Source of the DNA: Herbaspirillum rubrisubalbicans
GTDB taxonomy: Bacteria > Pseudomonadota > Gammaproteobacteria > Burkholderiales > Burkholderiaceae_D
Direction of reading: 5' to 3'
DNA: 64,000 bases
Assembly: GCF_003719195.1 (NCBI RefSeq)
Contig: NZ_CP024996.1
Coordinates: 4,464,001 to 4,528,000 of the forward strand
The notes under the pieces were generated by a model. That model did no database searches and had not been told where the DNA came from. It saw nothing but the letters and a program-made list of their open reading frames with translations. Every line of letters begins with the position of its first letter. Positions within the stretch are counted from its first letter, which is position 1. Made by a program: the position numbers and the translations under genes. Of this stretch, positions 16,595-24,050 are shown one piece after another.

Positions 16595-17221
16595 TTATTT
16601 GGAGATTTTCTTCCGGTAGTCAGGTTCCCTGATGACACTATTGCCGCGCAACATGTATCGTACCGTGTGGGGTGTTTGTCCTTCCGCGATAACCCGGTAG
16701 CCAAGGTCAGTACCGTCTCGTATCACCTCATAACTTGTCGCACAACCACCAAAGAATCTGTTGACGACCTTCAGCTTGCCGGGAGAAATGGCTAACAGAT
16801 AGGCACGCTCCTCGCCTGCACCTATCATGCAGGGAACATAGCGCGGGTTGTATTGCGCAGGACGTGACATGGTGAGAACGATGTAGTCCGTCTGCCCCTG
16901 ACTAAGGAGCGTGTCGGATTGAAGGTCCAAGCTGAACTCTCCTTTGACGAGCTTGTCGATCTCGGCTGAAGAAATGACATTACTCCCAGGATCTGCTCTG
17001 ATGTCGAGCAAATACACTGGCTGCGCCGAGCTACCGGCATTGGCCGCCGAACCATCGGCATGAATCAGTACATACTTCCATGGCGGATTTCCATCTTTTG
17101 ATTGCTCGCGATACTGGGAAAGCCTTTTTTCGCTGAGCCTGGGGAGTTCGCTGGCAAAGGAAAACAACGGCAGTAGCAGCAAGAGAATAAAACACTTATT
17201 TCTTAACGATATGGCTCTCAT
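16595..17221 (-). CDS. Exported protein, candidate T6SS immunity protein, copy 2
   Basis: A 208-residue exported protein with signal peptide MRAISLRNKCFILLLLLPLFSFA (cleavage near residue 23). The start is set at 17221; an open frame reaches 17326, but only from 17221 does the protein begin with a signal peptide. It is paralogous to the downstream gene product, with two conserved cysteines (VPCMIG and GGCATSYE against YPLCFN and LGCDTGYE) that may form a disulphide. It lies 43 bases after the effector gene, which is the usual place for a cognate immunity gene. Confidence 0.68.
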   Translation of the reverse strand: MRAISLRNKCFILLLLLPLFSFASELPRLSEKRLSQYREQSKDGNPPWKYVLIHADGSAANAGSSAQPVYLLDIRADPGSNVISSAEIDKLVKGEFSLDLQSDTLLSQGQTDYIVLTMSRPAQYNPRYVPCMIGAGEERAYLLAISPGKLKVVNRFFGGCATSYEVIRDGTDLGYRVIAEGQTPHTVRYMLRGNSVIREPDYRKKISK

Positions 17222-17264
17222 AGCAAACTCGGGAAGATGTCCAAACCGAATCAACACAACGCAC

Positions 17265-18302
17265 TTACCTTTTTTCAATATGGTCCGCATAACAGACTCC
17301 TGAATATTGCCAAGCATGTTCTTCATTCTGTCCCTCCTTCATCTTTCTATAGGTACCGTTATCTCGGTCATGTAGCTCACTTTCCGTTTTTCCGGCATTG
17401 GACTCCAGTGTCATATTCCATCCGACATTTCCCGTCTTTGAATCACAGAGGATGCTCTTCTGCCGAACCCACTTCTTCTTCCCTTCATCCCATTCGTGGT
17501 ACTTTCCGCCATTCCAGCGGGTAATCGTTTCCGTATCCAGCATCTCCGCTGTGTACGAAACCGGCTTTTGTTGCTCAAAATCTCTTTTCGCCGCAGCCCG
17601 CTTCTGCCGTAGCAGCGCAATCCCGGCATCCACGTTTTCCTTCCAGCTCCATATCTGCGAATAACTCGGCATTGGGTTGGTAAGCTGCACTACGCCAAAA
17701 CCGCGGTCTCCTGCCACGATGGGCTCCAGATCGTTGTTGATTACATGCTTGAACCGAGACTCCTGGTGGATCAACTTTTCCATCAGCGGTTCATTGCGTT
17801 CCCGAATATGGGCTTTGATCCGGTCCGCACCGGGCTGCTTTGCCAACACCTTTACCGTTCGGATGAATTCCTGTTGACCAACCTGAACTACTATGCGCAG
17901 CGTGCCGCCAATCACAGCGCCAATGCTTCGGGCATTCCAGTGTCTACCGTCCTGCGTGAATTTTCCCGCCCGCCTGAGATTCTTAACGGTTCTCCCTCTC
18001 TCCTTCTCGCTCAGACTGCTTACCTGCGCGCTCCAGATCATCTCCCATGTCCACACATAAGGCCCAGGCACATCGGTCGTGAATTCAAACTCCACGTCTG
18101 GAAATAATGCATCCTCATCGATATAGAATTTCTCCCCCGTCGTCGGCTTGATCCAGTCACCTGTGTCATCCCTGCGCACGATCACCTCTACGCCAGAGTC
18201 CTTCGTCCGGTTAGTCGTCGCTGCTTTCTTGTTCCCCTTGCGACTCAGCTTTTTTTTCCTCTTCCTTTGCTGCTTCTTCAGTTGCGTCATTAGTCTCATC
18301 AT
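17265..18302 (-). CDS. Probable T6SS effector with lytic-transglycosylase-like domain
   Basis: A 345-residue protein without signal peptide. Residues 6-27 are very basic (KKQQRKRKKK). Residues about 40-155 look beta-rich, perhaps Ig-like (DVEFEFTTDVPGPYVWTWEM ... LRIVVQVGQQEFIRTVKV). Residues about 165-270 show the three lysozyme-like transglycosylase motifs: catalytic Glu181 in HQESRF, GDRGFGVVQL (198-207) and RWNGGKY (262-268). It would cleave peptidoglycan in a target cell's periplasm after delivery on the VgrG spike. GAGG stands 4 bases upstream of the first of two adjacent ATGs (18302). The start lies inside the interrupted vgrG tail frame. AT-richer than neighbours, suggesting transfer. 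Confidence 0.72.
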   Translation of the reverse strand: MMRLMTQLKKQQRKRKKKLSRKGNKKAATTNRTKDSGVEVIVRRDDTGDWIKPTTGEKFYIDEDALFPDVEFEFTTDVPGPYVWTWEMIWSAQVSSLSEKERGRTVKNLRRAGKFTQDGRHWNARSIGAVIGGTLRIVVQVGQQEFIRTVKVLAKQPGADRIKAHIRERNEPLMEKLIHQESRFKHVINNDLEPIVAGDRGFGVVQLTNPMPSYSQIWSWKENVDAGIALLRQKRAAAKRDFEQQKPVSYTAEMLDTETITRWNGGKYHEWDEGKKKWVRQKSILCDSKTGNVGWNMTLESNAGKTESELHDRDNGTYRKMKEGQNEEHAWQYSGVCYADHIEKR

Positions 18303-18417
18303 CTACCTCATGCAGAATCTCGATCTCCAGATTTTCTGGCCGATCAGTGTTGAAATAGGGCGTCCATCCTTGGGCATCGCTCCTTCCCTCCCAGGTCTTT
18401 CCACTGCTGCTGCGCAC
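18211..18417 (-). pseudogene. C-terminal tail of vgrG beyond an in-frame amber codon
   Basis: This stretch directly follows the TAG at 18418-18420 in the same frame as vgrG. It begins GTG and reads VRSSSGKTWEGRSDAQGWTP, the natural continuation of the VgrG adaptor tail (FRVVDEFKRPLKNVRY). It then runs into an acidic end (DDETNDATEEAAKEEEKK). A C-to-T change of CAG to TAG would explain the break. It may be untranslated, read through by suppression, or restarted at the GTG. Its last 92 bases overlap the effector gene in another frame. Confidence 0.7.
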
Positions 18418-20934
18418 CTAGTACCGGACATTCTTGAGCGGACGTTTGAACTCATCGACCACCCTGAATCTCTCATTAAACCCCTCCATCCCCTCCCCAT
18501 CCACCTGCGGCACCGGCATGGTCTTCCCGCCATCGAAATGCTTGACGCTAGCCCGTACCTGAAACTGCCCACGGGTGCCCAGCTCTATCCCTTCGGCGTC
18601 CAGCCGCGCATAACTGCCGCCGCCGTTGATGACGATGCGCTGGTGCGCGCTGAGGACGATCTCATCTGCGGTCTGGGTGATCTTCAGCTTGGCCAGCAGG
18701 TGAATGTTGTCCTTGAGCGCGCGCAGGTCGATGTCGCCCGCAGCAGCCACGATGCGCAAGCCCGCCTGTTCAATGAACAGGCGAATGGCCTGGCGCACAC
18801 TGGCAAAGAAATTTCCGAGCGCCGACAGCGACAGGTGCCGGCCGGCAGTCACTGCGGTATCGCCAGCGCTGGCCAGGTGCGTGTCGCCGGCGCTGGTGGC
18901 GGCAATGCCGGCGGGGCTGGAGAGCACCAGAAAGGGGGCGGAAAGTTCCGGGAAGTCGCTTTGCGCTGCGGCCTCCTGGCCACCCGCACGGCCACCAATG
19001 GCGGCGTTCTGCGCCTGCAGCGCATCGACCACCTGGGCTTGCCGGGCCGCGCCGTCCTGGGCCGCGGCGCGCTCGGCCAGCTTGGCCTGGCGCTGCTGTT
19101 GCTGACGCGCACTCACCAGCCGTGCCAAGGTCTCGGCCAGTGCCTTGGCATGACCTCGGGCACGCGCGCGGGCTTCGGTGGTGATCAGCATTCCGAGTCC
19201 GGCGCGCAAGACGCCCCAGGCATCGGTGCGCAATTCCCAGCCCTGGCCGCGGGCCTCCTTGCGGCCCAGGTGGTCTTCGATGCGGTGCAGGTGGCCCAGC
19301 GATAGCGCACTGCTGGCCTGGTCGCTGTGCAATTGCGCCTGCATCTGGCCGGCGGTGTCGTCCAGGATCAGGTGGTTGCTGCGCCCCAGCGCAGCATTGC
19401 CGCCCTGATCGGTAAGCTCACGACTGCGCAGGCCACTCAAGCTGCGTTGCGCGGGCAACTCCCAGGGCGGCAGGTGGCTGCCGTTGTAGACGCTGCCGGT
19501 GATGAGCGGGCGATCCGGGTTGCCATCGAGCCACTGCACCACCACTTCCGTACCCACCCTGGGCAAGGCCAGCGCGCCCAATTGCGCGCCGGCCCAGTTG
19601 CTGGCCACGCGCACCCAGGTCGAACTGCCGCTGTCGTTCTGGCCGACGCGGTCCCAGTGGAATTGCACGCGCACGCGTCCATAGGCATCGGTATACAGCG
19701 CGGGCTGCCCAGGCAGGCCGACCACCGTCGCGGTCTGTGAACCGATGGCGTAGGGCGCGACACTATTGAAGCCGCGACCAGGGCGCCACGGATACTTGCG
19801 GCGCGTGCAGCTGAACCAGTTGCGGTAAGGCGCTGGATGGTCCTGCTCGAGATCGGGCAAATAATTATTGAGAACACGATGGCGCACGGTGAGAATGAGG
19901 AACTCATCCTGGCCTCGCTGCCTGCGCGCATCAAAGCGCGGCCGCTCGAAATGATCCAGCAAACGGAACCAGCGGCCCGGCATCAGGGTGCGGCAATTGC
20001 CCTGTCCCGCGACATGGCGCGCACGGGCTTCGATCTCCTCGATGCGCAGACGGCTTTGGGCGTCGCCATCGGCCAGGTCGCGATAACCGTATTGGCCGGT
20101 GTACTCGTAGTGTTCCAGGGCAGGCGCCAAGCCTTGCTGGTTCAGTGTGGGAATATCTATCCAGTTCGGATAGGGCGATTTGAAGTCGAAGCTACCCAGC
20201 GCCACGCTGCTAGCCACCAGCTGGCGTTGCGGCGACCAGTGATCGATGGCATCGTCCTCGATGCTGCCGGCAGCACCATGAAAACGCACGCACTCATCGC
20301 CATCGATGGCAGCCTGGTTGCGACTGTCGCTGCCGACGATGAGAGTGTGGCCGCTGGCGTCATGCTCATACCAGTAATGCCAGCCTGCCGCTTCCCAGCG
20401 CCGGCACAGGTAGTTGTGATCGGTCTCGCCGAACTGGCAGGCATCGGCCATGGCCGGATCGTTGGCACTGACCTGCCATTGCCAGCGCGCATGGGAGGGG
20501 TAGTCGGCGAAGATTTCTTCGGTCTGCTGCAGCAGGGTCCGGTCGTGGAAAATATAATGATCGCTGCGCAGCGACAGCAACCTGAACCAGGGCCCCAGTT
20601 CCGCTTCGTACACCACGATGGCGCCATCGGCGCGCTGGCGGCAAAACGCAAAGACATGGCCGGAAAAGTATCGCAAGGTGCCATCCTCACGCACCAGTTC
20701 GATGACCAGCAATTTTCCCATCACATCCTTGAGCGCTAGATGGGGATCGTCACTGATCAATTGCACGCGCAAGACGAAGTCGCGCGATAAATGTTCCTCG
20801 GCATCAAGACGTTGCACCAGCAGACGCGCCGCCAGGGCGTCCTGATGCGGAAAGCTCAGGCGCATGAAACGACGATGCTGGGATTGCTGTATCCATTGTT
20901 CGAATTGATGAAGGGAAGGACGGGACGTCTCCAT
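18418..20934 (-). CDS. vgrG: Type VI secretion spike protein VgrG (ends early at amber codon)
   Basis: An 838-residue VgrG, the trimeric puncturing tip of the type VI secretion system. The N-terminal gp27-like part (about residues 20-380) carries LVQRLDAEEHLSRDFVLRV and GETDHNYLCRRWEAAGW. A gp5-like OB segment follows (DAYGRVRVQFHWDR, WVRVASNWAG, GTEVVVQWLDGNPDRPLITG), then a coiled Gln/Ala-rich region and a DUF2345-type beta-helix (LVLSSPAGIAATSAGDTHLAS ... IVINGGGSYARLD). The start at 20934 has GGAGA upstream; the frame extends 16 codons further. TAG at 18418-18420 cuts the C-terminal adaptor about 68 codons early. No other T6SS structural gene is nearby, so this is an orphan vgrG island. 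Confidence 0.9.
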   Translation of the reverse strand: METSRPSLHQFEQWIQQSQHRRFMRLSFPHQDALAARLLVQRLDAEEHLSRDFVLRVQLISDDPHLALKDVMGKLLVIELVREDGTLRYFSGHVFAFCRQRADGAIVVYEAELGPWFRLLSLRSDHYIFHDRTLLQQTEEIFADYPSHARWQWQVSANDPAMADACQFGETDHNYLCRRWEAAGWHYWYEHDASGHTLIVGSDSRNQAAIDGDECVRFHGAAGSIEDDAIDHWSPQRQLVASSVALGSFDFKSPYPNWIDIPTLNQQGLAPALEHYEYTGQYGYRDLADGDAQSRLRIEEIEARARHVAGQGNCRTLMPGRWFRLLDHFERPRFDARRQRGQDEFLILTVRHRVLNNYLPDLEQDHPAPYRNWFSCTRRKYPWRPGRGFNSVAPYAIGSQTATVVGLPGQPALYTDAYGRVRVQFHWDRVGQNDSGSSTWVRVASNWAGAQLGALALPRVGTEVVVQWLDGNPDRPLITGSVYNGSHLPPWELPAQRSLSGLRSRELTDQGGNAALGRSNHLILDDTAGQMQAQLHSDQASSALSLGHLHRIEDHLGRKEARGQGWELRTDAWGVLRAGLGMLITTEARARARGHAKALAETLARLVSARQQQQRQAKLAERAAAQDGAARQAQVVDALQAQNAAIGGRAGGQEAAAQSDFPELSAPFLVLSSPAGIAATSAGDTHLASAGDTAVTAGRHLSLSALGNFFASVRQAIRLFIEQAGLRIVAAAGDIDLRALKDNIHLLAKLKITQTADEIVLSAHQRIVINGGGSYARLDAEGIELGTRGQFQVRASVKHFDGGKTMPVPQVDGEGMEGFNERFRVVDEFKRPLKNVRY

Positions 20935-21259
20935 GGAATCTCCTGCCTGATCGATGCCGATGCGTGCGGGATGCACGCGCAAAGGCAGGACTGTGAAGGC
21001 GATTACCAGGAAAGCGGTGGGTGGTCTGGATAAATGGCGAAAAATTAGAAAGTTAACCAGACGAAAAACTAAATATTTCTAGACAAGGCTCTCGCCTTTT
21101 GAGATATCGCACAAGATGATTCTCCAGCAATGACGCGGCCATCCACGATCTTCCGATAGAACTTTTTACGCCATTTTTACGACGGACAATTAAAGTTTTA
21201 CCCGGATTAAACATAACAAAATCTAAGCTTCATGCTCCTCAACCCGTGGAGCATCCAGC
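20935..21259. other. 325-base divergent intergenic region
   Basis: AT-rich and without a gene. It separates vgrG from the TorF-like gene and must hold both promoters. On the TorF side, TTTTAC-containing repeats occur at 21163, 21174 and 21196 in near-helical phase. A small hairpin GCGTGC/GCACGC lies near 20963-20980. Confidence 0.5.
21163..21201 (+). promoter_or_regulatory. Phased TTTTAC repeats, candidate OmpR/KdpE-type site
   Basis: TTTTTACG starts at 21163 and again at 21174, exactly 11 bases apart. A further TTTTAC starts at 21196, 21 bases after the TTTTAC of the second copy (21175). Direct repeats on one helical face are the binding pattern of OmpR-family response regulators, and TTTACA repeats of the same 11-base spacing precede the kdp operon here. 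The next gene start is 21260. Confidence 0.35.
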
Positions 21260-22144
21260 ATGAACCGCCGTCCCTCACTACAAGACCAACAAGATCCAGA
21301 ACAACTCGTCCGCTTCACGCCGCTGGGGCAGCGCCGCCTGCGCAATGCGCAACTGGCCGGTCTGGCCACACTGGCGGCAGCCGCTGCGCTGCTGACCATT
21401 GCCGTGATCGCGCCGGCCCAGGCGCAGGAAAGCGTGGCTGCTGCACCCGCCGCCGCTGCCGCAGATACCTCTGCTTCACCGCTGCATCTCACCGGCAATA
21501 TCGGCGTGGTCAGCCAGTATGTGTTCCGTGGCACCACCCAGACCAATCAGAAACCGGCCCTGCAAGGCGGCTTCGACCTGAACCATGACAACGGTCTCTA
21601 TGCCGGTGTGTGGCTGTCCAACGTGAGCTGGATTTCCGATGGCAATCCAGCCGCTTCGGCCAGCCTGGAAGCCGATCTCTATGGCGGCTGGAAGCCTGCC
21701 TTGAACGACTGGCTCAGCGGCGACATCGGTGTGCTGCACTATGCCTACCCCGGCAGCTATCCGACCAACATGACCAAGCCCGATACCACCGAGCTCTACC
21801 TGGGCTTGGATGCCAAGTGGATCGCCTTCAAGTATTCCTACAGCACCGGCGATACCTTCGGCAATGCCGGTACCAGCGGCACCACCTATGCCGACCTGTC
21901 GGTGAACCATGAACTGTTTGCCGGCATCAACGGCCTGGCCCACATCGGGCGCCAGCACTATACCGGCCCCAATGCCTCCAGTCTCTCCTATACCGACTGG
22001 AAGCTGGGCCTCAGTCGCGACTACTCCGGCTACGTGCTGGGTCTGGCCTATACCGGCAGCAATGCGCCCAACGCTGGCTACATCATTCGCGGCAAGAACA
22101 TCGGCGGCAACCAGTGGGTGGCGTCGATCAACAAGAGTTTCTGA
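21260..22144 (+). CDS. TorF-type putative outer-membrane channel protein
   Basis: A 294-residue exported beta-barrel-like protein of the TorF/Gcw_chp family. After an unusually long charged N-region (about 30 residues) comes a hydrophobic core and a cleavage site near APAQAQES (about residue 56), then an Ala-rich linker. The family opening follows: LHLTGNIGVVSQYVFRGTTQTNQKPALQGGFDL, with repeated aromatic strands (GLYAGVWLSNVSW, LYLGLDAKWIAFKYSYSTGDTF) and a C-terminal Phe. GGAG precedes the ATG. Family members are predicted porins of unknown substrate. Confidence 0.85.
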   Translation: MNRRPSLQDQQDPEQLVRFTPLGQRRLRNAQLAGLATLAAAAALLTIAVIAPAQAQESVAAAPAAAAADTSASPLHLTGNIGVVSQYVFRGTTQTNQKPALQGGFDLNHDNGLYAGVWLSNVSWISDGNPAASASLEADLYGGWKPALNDWLSGDIGVLHYAYPGSYPTNMTKPDTTELYLGLDAKWIAFKYSYSTGDTFGNAGTSGTTYADLSVNHELFAGINGLAHIGRQHYTGPNASSLSYTDWKLGLSRDYSGYVLGLAYTGSNAPNAGYIIRGKNIGGNQWVASINKSF

Positions 22145-22216
22145 GGTTTCTGAGCTGCGTTTTCCTGAAACGACAATGTGAACTGAACGTGAGAATGGGT
22201 AAGGAGGTGAGTCATC

Positions 22217-22624
22217 ATGCGTAGCCGTCTGCACTGGAAACGTGGCGAAGATCGCCTCCACCCGCTCTCGCCGCGTCATCTGTTTTTGCGTACCGCGCAG
22301 CGGCGCCGCTATCGCTGCGTGCTGGTGGCGCTGCTGCTGTTCCTGATCTGCGCCAGCCTGGCGCCGCTCACGCAAGCGGTAGTGCCCTATCGTTCGGAGC
22401 AGGACTATGGCCCCTCGCCGCAGGCCTTGCAGCATCGCGAGGATTGCCGACGCCAGATCGGCCAGGCCATGGCCGGCAAGATAGAGAGCGAGGAGTTCGT
22501 GGCCCGCAGCGATCACGCCTATTTCCGCTACGTGGTGCGGCAAGACTTGCGGGAAGTCATGTTCATCTGCGACGCAGGCAATGGCCAGATCCGCCGCCAG
22601 ATTGATCTATGGGGGGATCTTTAG
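22217..22624 (+). CDS. Small membrane-anchored hypothetical protein
   Basis: A 135-residue protein with a strongly basic N-terminus (residues 1-34, rich in Arg) and one membrane segment (CVLVALLLFLICASLAPL, about residues 35-52). An extracytoplasmic domain of about 80 residues follows, with two cysteines (REDCRRQIG and MFICDAGNG) that could form a disulphide. A strong ribosome site (AAGGAGGTGAG) supports the ATG. It follows the TorF-like gene by 72 bases and may be co-transcribed. Not recognised. Confidence 0.7.
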   Translation: MRSRLHWKRGEDRLHPLSPRHLFLRTAQRRRYRCVLVALLLFLICASLAPLTQAVVPYRSEQDYGPSPQALQHREDCRRQIGQAMAGKIESEEFVARSDHAYFRYVVRQDLREVMFICDAGNGQIRRQIDLWGDL

Positions 22625-22730
22625 GTTCATATCGCGTTAGAATCCCCTGACTACGGTTGGGCTGGACAAGCGTCAAGGCTGACGGCAAGATGCGGCATCC
22701 TCATCGCTATTGCCATCATCCGACCTGCCC

Positions 22731-23303
22731 ATGCAAGCCGATTACAACACCATCCTGCAATGGATCTACCTGTTCAATTCCCTGGCCCTGGCGCAGCTGG
22801 CCCTGAAGCAACTGGGCCGGCGCCGCAAGGCGCGGCAACTGGAGCAGCGTTTCCGTGCCGCACAGACTGCCGAGTGGCGCAACACCACGCCTGAATTCAT
22901 GACGGCCCGCCTGGGCCCGCCGCAATCCCAGCAGATACGTGAAGACGGCGCCAGCCTGTACCGTTGGCGCGGCGAGCGACACTGGCTGGAGGCAAGCTAC
23001 CGCGACAATCAATGCCAAAGCGTGGACGTATCGGATCATCAGGAAGACAGCTTCCCCACCGTCAACACCTACTTCAACTGCGCGGTATTGGCGGCACTGG
23101 CCTGTGCCTGGAAATTCTCGGGGCTGGCCGAGGCGCCGGAGTTGCCGGTGGCCGCGGCGGCCAAGCAATACCTGGCCAACTTCATCGTCTTTCTGGCAGG
23201 CTCCTGGCTGCTGTCGTTCGTGCTCAAGCGCCAGCGCCTGCTGCTCAACCTGGGCTGCATCGCCATGGTGGGGCTGGCGCTGCCGCTACTGAACTGGCCG
23301 TGA
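22731..23303 (+). CDS. Hypothetical membrane protein
   Basis: A 190-residue protein. An N-terminal hydrophobic stretch (YNTILQWIYLFNSLALAQLAL) is followed by a basic region, then a cytosolic or periplasmic domain with RLGPPQSQQIREDGASLYRWRGERHWLEASYRDNQC. At least three membrane segments follow in the C-terminal half (CAVLAALACAWKF, YLANFIVFLAGSWLLSFVL, LLLNLGCIAMVGLALPLL). The ATG at 22731 is taken; an upstream in-frame TTG at 22710 is possible, and neither has a clear ribosome site. Convergent with kdpE. Not recognised. Confidence 0.65.
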   Translation: MQADYNTILQWIYLFNSLALAQLALKQLGRRRKARQLEQRFRAAQTAEWRNTTPEFMTARLGPPQSQQIREDGASLYRWRGERHWLEASYRDNQCQSVDVSDHQEDSFPTVNTYFNCAVLAALACAWKFSGLAEAPELPVAAAAKQYLANFIVFLAGSWLLSFVLKRQRLLLNLGCIAMVGLALPLLNWP

Positions 23304-23330
23304 CCGGGCAGAACAGGCAGCAGGCAGGCG

Positions 23331-24041
23331 CTATTCGGCCACCACTTCGGCCACGCGATAACCGACGCCGATCTCGGTGAGGATATGCACTGGCTGGGCC
23401 GCATCGTGTTCCAGCTTCTGGCGCAGGCGCTGCATGTAGATGCGCAGGTAGTGGCCATCTTCGGCATGGGATGGGCCCCAGCCGGCCACCAGCAATTGCC
23501 GGTGCGTGATGACGCGACCGGCGTCACGCAACAGGGTCGAGAGCAGGCGGTATTCGATCTGCGTCAGGTGCAGGGCTTCGCCATTGCGACTGACGCTGCG
23601 CGCCGGCAGATCCACCACCACCTCCCCCAGACGATAGCGCCCACTGGACTGACCCGCCCCTGAGGCGCGCGCATGACGCCGCAACTGGGCGCGCATCCGC
23701 GCCAGCAGCTCGGGCATCCCGAACGGCTTGACCAGGTAATCGTCGGCGCCGGCATCGAGCGCTTCCACCTTTTCGGATTCCTGGGTGCGGGCCGAAAGGA
23801 TCACGATGGGCACGCTGCTCCAGTTGCGGATTTCGCTGATGACCTGCTTGCCATCGGCGTCCGGCAGGCCGAGGTCGAGGATGATGAGGTCGGGCTTGCG
23901 GGTGCCGGCTTCGGTGACGCCCTCGCGGGCGTTTTTGGCTTCGTGCACGATGAAGCCCTCCTGTTCCAGCGCGCTCTTGACCAGCTTGCGGATGTGCGGG
24001 TCATCTTCGATGAAGACGATGTTGCCTGCGTGTTCTTGCAT
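23331..24041 (-). CDS. kdpE: Response regulator KdpE
   Basis: A 236-residue OmpR-family regulator that activates kdpFABC when potassium is limiting. The receiver domain has phospho-acceptor Asp56 (LDLGLPD), the acidic pair near residue 13 (EDDPHIRKL) and Lys in YLVKPFG. The C-terminal winged helix is typical (EVVVDLPARSVSRNGEALHLTQIEYRLLSTLLRDAGRVITHRQLL). It begins 9 bases after kdpD, so the two are co-transcribed. Confidence 0.95.
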   Translation of the reverse strand: MQEHAGNIVFIEDDPHIRKLVKSALEQEGFIVHEAKNAREGVTEAGTRKPDLIILDLGLPDADGKQVISEIRNWSSVPIVILSARTQESEKVEALDAGADDYLVKPFGMPELLARMRAQLRRHARASGAGQSSGRYRLGEVVVDLPARSVSRNGEALHLTQIEYRLLSTLLRDAGRVITHRQLLVAGWGPSHAEDGHYLRIYMQRLRQKLEHDAAQPVHILTEIGVGYRVAEVVAE

Positions 24042-24050
24042 GGGTTGTCC

